Shown: positions 58,795-64,000 of the stretch, in pieces
How the letters are laid out: each line of letters begins with the position of its first letter
Numbering within the stretch: the first letter of the stretch is position 1
Assembly (NCBI GenBank): GCA_030154185.1
Contig: JASKKK010000005.1
Location: forward strand, 16,493-80,492
DNA from: Desulfuromonadales bacterium
GTDB taxonomy: Bacteria; Desulfobacterota; Desulfuromonadia; Desulfuromonadales; Syntrophotaleaceae
Reading direction: 5' to 3'
Length of the DNA: 64,000 nt
Program-made: the position numbers and the translations under genes
The notes under the pieces: generated by a model
The model's input: only the letters and a program-made list of their open reading frames with translations
What the model was told of the DNA's origin: nothing
Database searches by the model: none

Positions 58795-60396
58795 ATGTCC
58801 AAAAGCATAAAGCTGCGGGGAGGGGTGGTATTGTTATGCCTCGCCCTGTCTCTATTGGCCTTAGCGCCAACGCTGTTTCCCAATAGTAGCCCCAGTTGGC
58901 TGAAGAAAAGCTTTGACCCCCTGCATCTTGGTCTGGACCTTCAGGGCGGTATGCATCTGGTATTGGGAGTCGATGTCGAAAAGGCTGTCGAAAGCCGCAT
59001 AGATGGCATTGTGGATCAGGTGGAAACCGAGCTCAGGGAGAAAGATGTTATCTTCAAGCGGGTTTCCCGTGTGGGGAACGATCGCCTCGTGATCGTGGTT
59101 TATGACGAGCAAGCCGGCAATCAGGTCGATGCGTTTATGGAAGAGGGGGGGTATCGAAATCTGGAACCCCTTACTCTGGAAACGGAGGGCGGTTATATCC
59201 AAAAATATTATCGCTTTACCAGCGCAGCGGTGGCTTCCATCAAAGACAATGCCGTAAAACAGGCACTTGAAACCCTGCGCAATCGTATCGACCAGTTCGG
59301 CGTCAGCGAAACCGTTTTGCAGAGACAGGGCAGTGACCGTATACTTGTGCAACTGCCCGGCGTCAAGGACCCCAAGCGTGCTGTGGCTTTGCTGGGTAAG
59401 ACCGCGTTGCTGGAATTCAAGCTGGTCGCGGAAAATGTCGATGCCCAGGCTGCCGTCAAAGGCATGCTGCCTCCAGGCACCCGCCTTCTTTATGAACGGC
59501 ATGTCGATTCGCGCAGCGGAGCGGTCACGCAGACCCCTGTGGTTGTTTACGACAAAACCGTACTGACCGGGGATCTTGTTTCCGATGCCCAGGTTCGTAT
59601 CGATCCTCGTTTCAATGAGCCATACGTGTCGATCGACTTTAACGCTGCAGGCGCCAAGCGATTCGATCAAATTACCGCCTCGAACATCGGCAAACGCATG
59701 GCTATCGTACTCGACGATACGGTATATTCCGCTCCGGTTATTCGTGAGCGGATCTCCGGCGGCAGCGCGCAGATTTCCGGGTCATTCGATGAGCAGGAAG
59801 CCACGGATCTGGCTATCGTACTGCGGGCCGGGTCTCTCCCGGCACCCGTTACCATCCTTGAAAACCGTACCGTCGGTCCTTCGCTTGGCCTCGATTCCAT
59901 CCATCGGGGGGTCTGGTCGGTCATTATCGGTAGCCTGGCGGTGGTACTTGCCATGGGCATTTACTATAACCTTGCCGGATTGGTGGCCAACCTGGCTTTG
60001 GTTCTCAACCTTGTGTTCATTATGGCCCTGCTCAGCTTGTTCAAGGCCAGCCTGACCCTGCCGGGTATCGGTGGTATCGTACTTACCCTCGGTATGGCGG
60101 TCGATGCAAACGTTCTCATTTATGAGCGTATCCGAGAAGAACTTCGGCTGGGAAAAAGTGCCCGCAATGCTCTTGATGCCGGTTACAGCAAGGCTTTTTT
60201 GACCATTATGGATGCCAACATCACCACCTTGATTGCGGCTCTGGTGCTGTTTCAGTTCGGGACCGGCCCGGTCAAGGGATTTGCCGTTACCCTTTCCATC
60301 GGTATAGTGGCATCGTTGTTTACCGCCATATTCGTGTCGCGTGTTATCTTCGATTTTTTCCTGGAGCGGTACCAGGTCAAGCGCTTGAGCATCTAG
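58795..60396 (+). CDS. secD: Protein translocase subunit SecD
   Basis: Uses the proton gradient to pull secreted proteins through SecYEG. 533 residues. One N-terminal transmembrane helix (about 8-28), DPLHLGLDLQGGMHLVLGVD, a large periplasmic region, then five C-terminal helices with LTLGMAVDANVLIYERIREEL, which holds the conserved Asp. AAAGGAG precedes the ATG. secF follows after 10 nt. Confidence 0.97.
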   Translation: MSKSIKLRGGVVLLCLALSLLALAPTLFPNSSPSWLKKSFDPLHLGLDLQGGMHLVLGVDVEKAVESRIDGIVDQVETELREKDVIFKRVSRVGNDRLVIVVYDEQAGNQVDAFMEEGGYRNLEPLTLETEGGYIQKYYRFTSAAVASIKDNAVKQALETLRNRIDQFGVSETVLQRQGSDRILVQLPGVKDPKRAVALLGKTALLEFKLVAENVDAQAAVKGMLPPGTRLLYERHVDSRSGAVTQTPVVVYDKTVLTGDLVSDAQVRIDPRFNEPYVSIDFNAAGAKRFDQITASNIGKRMAIVLDDTVYSAPVIRERISGGSAQISGSFDEQEATDLAIVLRAGSLPAPVTILENRTVGPSLGLDSIHRGVWSVIIGSLAVVLAMGIYYNLAGLVANLALVLNLVFIMALLSLFKASLTLPGIGGIVLTLGMAVDANVLIYERIREELRLGKSARNALDAGYSKAFLTIMDANITTLIAALVLFQFGTGPVKGFAVTLSIGIVASLFTAIFVSRVIFDFFLERYQVKRLSI

Positions 60397-60406
60397 GGAG
60401 GAAGGC

Positions 60407-61333
60407 ATGGAGATTGTCAAGCATGACATCAATATAAATTTTATCGGTCGGCGCAAGTTGGCGATGGTCTTCTCTGTATTGCTTATCGTTGCGGGCATCG
60501 TTTCCCTGATCGTCAAGGGAGGGCCCGATTACGGTATCGACTTCGCCGGGGGAACCCTGATTCAAGTCAAGTTCACCGACGCAACCAAGGCTGCGGATAT
60601 CAAAAAAGCTTTGAAGGATATGGACCTGGAGGGGGTGCTGGTACAGAATTTCGAGGGCGGATCCCATGAATTTCTGTTGCGTGCACAGGATACCAGTTCC
60701 GAACTCGAGGGGCTGGCCCAACAGATCGGCAGTCATCTGGAAAAGACCTACGGCGAAGGCAGCGTTGAAATCCGCCGAGTCGAAATGGTCGGGCCGCAGG
60801 TAGGCAAGGACCTGCGAAAAAAAGGCCTCATGGCCATAGTTTTCGCCATGATCGGGGTGCTGATCTATATCACCATCCGTTTCGAATTCAAATTTGCCGT
60901 GGGTGCCATTATCGCCTTAGTGCATGACGTGCTCATCACGCTTGGCGTTTTTTCCATGTTCGGCAAAGAGATCGATCTGCCGATCATAGCCGCATTTCTG
61001 GCGATCATCGGTTATTCTCTCAACGACACGATTATCGTTTACGACCGTATCCGGGAGAACAGCGGGAAAGAGAAGAAGGAAGAGTTCCCGGCTACGGTTA
61101 ATGCCAGTATCAACGAAACCTTGTCCCGCACCATACTTACCTCCGGCACGACCCTGCTGGTCATTCTGGCACTGTTCCTGTTTGGAGGGGGCGTGATCCA
61201 CAATTTCGCTTTTGCCATGCTGATCGGCGTTATCGTGGGGACCTACTCCTCTATTTTCGTCGCCAGCCCCGTACTTCTGTTCTGGGATGATTACAAAAAT
61301 CGGCATCGGAAGGGGGCCCCTAAGACCTCCTGA
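60407..61333 (+). CDS. secF: Protein translocase subunit SecF
   Basis: Partner of SecD. 308 residues, six transmembrane segments. GIDFAGGTLIQVKF near the N-terminus, VGPQVGKDLRKKG, and AIIGYSLNDTIIVYDRIREN in the C-terminal half are the recognisable motifs. Last gene of the queA-to-secF run before a terminator-like hairpin. Confidence 0.97.
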   Translation: MEIVKHDININFIGRRKLAMVFSVLLIVAGIVSLIVKGGPDYGIDFAGGTLIQVKFTDATKAADIKKALKDMDLEGVLVQNFEGGSHEFLLRAQDTSSELEGLAQQIGSHLEKTYGEGSVEIRRVEMVGPQVGKDLRKKGLMAIVFAMIGVLIYITIRFEFKFAVGAIIALVHDVLITLGVFSMFGKEIDLPIIAAFLAIIGYSLNDTIIVYDRIRENSGKEKKEEFPATVNASINETLSRTILTSGTTLLVILALFLFGGGVIHNFAFAMLIGVIVGTYSSIFVASPVLLFWDDYKNRHRKGAPKTS

Positions 61334-61361
61334 CGTACGGCATTTTACCTTTTTGTTAAGG

Positions 61362-61400
61362 AAGGGGGCTGGAGGGATTTCCTTCCGGCCCTTTGTTTTA
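61362..61400 (+). terminator. Probable terminator after secF
   Basis: AAGGG (61362-61366) with CCCTT (61389-61393) closes an imperfect stem that also contains GGA against TCC, followed by TTTGTTTTA. recJ begins 16 nt later. Confidence 0.4.
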
Positions 61401-61415
61401 TAAAGACCGGGAAAG

Positions 61416-63155
61416 ATGGCGGATACCAGCATGAACCAGCATGACGACAGTCTTTGGGTGGAGCGAAATGCCAACGAGGCCCTGAGCGGAGATTCATTAC
61501 AAAAAAAACTGCAGGTGTCTCGTCTTGTCGCAGAGATTTTATTGAGACGCGGTCTGAATACTCTTGGGGATATACAGGAATTTTTACAGGCACGTTTATC
61601 GAGCATGCCCGATCCCGCTCTTATGGCGGATATGGGATCGGCTACGGAACGTTTGAGCAGAGCCGTCCGCGATGGAGAACTGATTGCCGTTCATGGAGAT
61701 TATGACGTCGATGGTGTGACGGCTACGGCCTTGCTGGTGGAAACCCTGCGTTCTTGCGGAGCCAGAGTCGCTTACTACATTCCCTTGCGTCTCAAGGATG
61801 GTTACGGGTTGTCCCTATCCGCTCTAGAAGCCTGTGCCGGCGAAGGGGCAACTCTGGCGATAACCGTCGATTGCGGAATTTCCGCTCACCGGCAAGCCGA
61901 CCGCGCGGCCGAACTTGGGCTCGATCTGATCATTACCGACCACCACCAGGTACCAGAAAAGCTTCCCCGGGCCGTGGCCGTTTTGAATCCTGCCCGTAGC
62001 GACTGCCAATACCCTTGTAAAGATCTTGCCGGAGTCGGGGTGGCCTTTTTGCTCCTTGTCGCCTTGAGAAAGCATCTGCGCGATGACGGATATTGGCAAA
62101 ACCGGCCCGAGCCGGACCTGCGTTTCGGTCTCGATCTGGTCGCATTGGGAACCATCGCCGATATCGTTCCCCTGAGGGGACTCAATCGAGCCCTTGCCAA
62201 GGCGGGGCTTGAGTTGTTGAGCCATTCGGGGCGACCGGGGTTACAGGCTCTTAAGCAGGTAGCCGGGGTGGAAAAGGTAACCTGCGGGACGGTCGGATTC
62301 AGGCTGGCCCCCCGCATCAACGCCGCCGGTCGCCTTGAGGATGCTGCAGTAGGCGTCGAGTTGCTGCTGGAAAAATCGGTGCGAGAAGCTATGTCTTCGG
62401 CTGAACTTCTGGATCGGGTCAATCGCGACCGGCAGACTCTGGAGCAACAGACCCTTGACCAGGCCGAGGTCCTGTGGCAACAGCATGCCGAAGCCTCTAC
62501 ACACAGCATCGTGCTTGCCGACGAGCGTTGGCATCCCGGGGTCATCGGTATCGTGGCCAGTCGCATGGTAGAAAAATATCATCGGCCCACCGTGCTTATC
62601 GCTCTTGACGGCAGGGGCGGAAAAGGATCCGGGCGTTCAATCAAGGGGCTGCATCTCTATCGGGCCCTGCACGAATGTCGGATTTGCCTTCAGGGGTACG
62701 GCGGTCACGAATATGCTGCGGGGCTGACCATTGCTGCCGACCGCGTTGAGGAGTTCCGGCGCAGCTTCGAATCGCTGGCACGCCAGTGGCTGCAGCCTGA
62801 AGACTTGCGGCCGCGTCAGTTTCACGATGGTGAGGTGTTTCTCGAAGAACTCGATCTCCAAAGGATTGATGAATTGTCGCGCCTCGCCCCTTTCGGACCA
62901 GGAAATCCGCAACCGGTTTTCCTGGTCCGCGGCGTCCACATAAGGGGAGCGCAACGGGTTGGCGACAAACATCTGCGTTTCACGGTCTGTCAGGGGGGGC
63001 ATGGTCTGCCCTGTATCGCCTTCGGTATGGGCCATCTTCAAGCATCCCTGTCCGGTCCACAGGATGTTCTCTTTACGCCGCAGCGCAATGAATGGCAGGG
63101 GCGTATCACCGTGCAAATGCAGGTGCGCGGCATCCGGCCGGCTTCTGCCGATTGA
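61416..63155 (+). CDS. recJ: Single-stranded-DNA-specific exonuclease RecJ
   Basis: 5'-3' exonuclease used in recombination and mismatch repair. 579 residues. DHH-family motifs in order: HGDYDVDGVTATALLV near 92, ITVDCGISAHRQA near 150, LIITDHHQVPE near 171, and the DHHA1-domain motif GYGGHEYAAGLTI near 430. The ATG at 61416 is used; ATG 61431 is possible. It is commonly next to secDF in deltaproteobacteria. Confidence 0.95.
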   Translation: MADTSMNQHDDSLWVERNANEALSGDSLQKKLQVSRLVAEILLRRGLNTLGDIQEFLQARLSSMPDPALMADMGSATERLSRAVRDGELIAVHGDYDVDGVTATALLVETLRSCGARVAYYIPLRLKDGYGLSLSALEACAGEGATLAITVDCGISAHRQADRAAELGLDLIITDHHQVPEKLPRAVAVLNPARSDCQYPCKDLAGVGVAFLLLVALRKHLRDDGYWQNRPEPDLRFGLDLVALGTIADIVPLRGLNRALAKAGLELLSHSGRPGLQALKQVAGVEKVTCGTVGFRLAPRINAAGRLEDAAVGVELLLEKSVREAMSSAELLDRVNRDRQTLEQQTLDQAEVLWQQHAEASTHSIVLADERWHPGVIGIVASRMVEKYHRPTVLIALDGRGGKGSGRSIKGLHLYRALHECRICLQGYGGHEYAAGLTIAADRVEEFRRSFESLARQWLQPEDLRPRQFHDGEVFLEELDLQRIDELSRLAPFGPGNPQPVFLVRGVHIRGAQRVGDKHLRFTVCQGGHGLPCIAFGMGHLQASLSGPQDVLFTPQRNEWQGRITVQMQVRGIRPASAD

Positions 63156-63248
63156 CGGCTTTCGAAAAGCCCTGAAACGGTTTTTATTTGTACGTGGTGC
63201 GATATGATATCAGGGACGATCCTTCTTTCCCGAAACGGAGGTGGTACC

Positions 63249-63800
63249 ATGACCCTGGTCTATTCGCAGGATATGCCTATCGGCAGCAAGATGCCGTCGT
63301 TCCGTCTCAAAGATCCGGATAACCGGGCCTTCGAAAGTGGCGATTTGTTTGGCGGTAAAGGCCTGCTGGTGGTGTTTACCTGCAATCACTGTCCTTACGC
63401 CAACGCACAATGGCCCCGCCTGGTGGCTTTAGCCGAGGAATTCAAGCCTCGCGGCATCCATACCGTAGCCATAAACAGCAATATACATCCCGATTATCCC
63501 GAGGATGCCCCGGCGGGCATGAAAAGCAAAATGGCCGAGCTGCATATCGACTTTCCGTATCTGGTGGATGATACTCAGGAAGTGGCACGCCTATTCGCCG
63601 CCCAATGCACGCCGGACCCTTATCTGTTCGACAAGGAGGGGCATCTGGTCTATCACGGTCGTATCGACGACAACTGGAAAAATGAAAAGGAAGTGACCCG
63701 CCGGGAACTCAGAGAAGCCATGGACCGACTGGTGCGCGGTGTTGCGCCCCAAGCAGACCAGCATCCCTCCATGGGGTGTTCCATAAAGTGGCGACGGTGA
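63249..63800 (+). CDS. Thioredoxin-like (AhpC/TSA-type) protein
   Basis: Probable thiol oxidoreductase or peroxidase-like protein, partner unknown. 183 residues from the ATG at 63249, preceded by GGAGGT. FRLKDPDNRAFESGDLFGGKG is followed by the CxxC site C45-N-H-C48 after a short beta strand (LLVVFTCNHCPY). CTPDPYLFDKEG is the cis-proline region. No signal peptide is seen, so it is probably cytoplasmic. It lies alone between recJ and a terminator. Confidence 0.85.
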   Translation: MTLVYSQDMPIGSKMPSFRLKDPDNRAFESGDLFGGKGLLVVFTCNHCPYANAQWPRLVALAEEFKPRGIHTVAINSNIHPDYPEDAPAGMKSKMAELHIDFPYLVDDTQEVARLFAAQCTPDPYLFDKEGHLVYHGRIDDNWKNEKEVTRRELREAMDRLVRGVAPQADQHPSMGCSIKWRR

Positions 63801-63854
63801 GATATGAGTGCCAAGGGTTGAGGACTGAATGTTGGAAAGTGGAAGTTGATGGAA

Positions 63855-63887
63855 AAGCCCGGAGAACGACCCTCCGGGCTTCGATTT
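63855..63887. terminator. Terminator after the thioredoxin-like gene
   Basis: AAGCCCGGAG (63855-63864), a 7-nt loop, CTCCGGGCTT (63872-63881), then CGATTTT; on the minus strand the stem is followed by TTTTCC. It may serve both directions. Confidence 0.7.
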
Positions 63888-63901
63888 TGTGTATGTGTTA
63901 A

Positions 63902-64000
63902 TTAGTCGTCCCTGAAAAATTCGAAATTGGCTCTTAAATGGCCCAAGAGTCTTAAGCAGGTTGTTCCAGCGGAATATTCAGATTGTTGCTGTCCATACCG
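63902..64000 (-). CDS. Possible 3' end of a minus-strand gene running off the window
   Basis: On the minus strand one frame is open from the window edge to a TAA at 63904-63902 and reads LLGHLRANFEFFRDD at its end, just before the terminator hairpin. A second frame ends at an earlier stop. Thirty-two codons are too few to identify a family. Confidence 0.2.
   Translation of the reverse strand, partial: RYGQQQSEYSAGTTCLRLLGHLRANFEFFRDD

Noticed and set aside
58613..58810. A 65-codon GTG-started frame ending inside secD, considered as an arrest peptide for secDF control
   Set aside because: No ribosome site and no signal sequence or membrane segment, which known Sec-monitoring arrest peptides need; it runs through the hairpins of the gap.

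Overview
The window reads as a stretch of core chromosome from a Gram-negative deltaproteobacterium, most like the Desulfuromonadales (Pelobacter/Syntrophotalea/Desulfuromonas/Geobacter relatives). This is inferred from four things: a Kdo/Lpt outer-membrane gene block leading into an rpoN-hpf-ptsN-rapZ cluster with a mannose-type PTS; an ArsR-methyltransferase regulator next to ahcY; a leucine T-box before leuA, a feature otherwise typical of Firmicutes; and a lptFG-rpsB arrangement. No rRNA, tRNA, insertion sequence, prophage or CRISPR array was seen. About 57 protein genes are supported, nearly all on the + strand.

Layout. 1-6006: the 3' part of a hybrid sensor kinase, a membrane-anchored protein with about 14 LVIVD repeats, and a convergent TonB-dependent receptor. 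6087-6237: promoter-like boxes, a nested palindrome and a perfect terminator. 6428-13104: Kdo synthesis (kdsB, kdsA, kdsD, kdsC) with pyrG supplying CTP, then lptC-lptA-lptB for LPS export. 13166-21302: rpoN, hpf, ptsN, rapZ, PTS EIIA/B/C/D, HPr and enzyme I. 21373-27058: methyl-cycle genes metK, sahR-like regulator and ahcY, with a glycosyltransferase and a glycine-zipper lipoprotein between. 27147-29416: lptF-lptG on the minus strand. 29799-37905: rpsB-tsf-pyrH-frr, then uppS-cdsA-dxr-rseP-tsaB. 38124-49816: a DUF465 gene and the branched-chain amino acid region ilvD-ilvB-ilvN-psd-[T-box]-leuA-leuC-leuD-leuB, then asd. 49880-55804: an EcfT-like gene, truA, rplM-rpsI, argC, a YgiQ-type radical SAM protein and a DUF2065 gene. 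55936-63800: queA-tgt-yajC-secD-secF, recJ and a thioredoxin-like protein.

How the genes work together. The kds genes make CMP-Kdo using CTP from PyrG. LptB, LptF, LptG, LptC and LptA, all encoded here, drive LPS across the periplasm. UppS, CdsA and Psd feed the envelope lipid pathways. MetK and AhcY flank the SAM/SAH methyl cycle, with a putative SAH-sensing repressor in front of ahcY. The ilv/leu block lacks ilvC, so the valine/leucine pathway must be completed elsewhere.

No wholly new multi-gene system was found. The more unusual signals are local: an apparent ATT start codon for cdsA, lptC and lptF promoters placed for almost leaderless mRNAs, a leucine T-box with CUC specifier, an operator overlapping the -10 box of the sahR-ahcY operon, a palindrome-plus-terminator locus before kdsB, and paired inverted repeats before leuB. 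All product names come from reading the translations; no database search was run.
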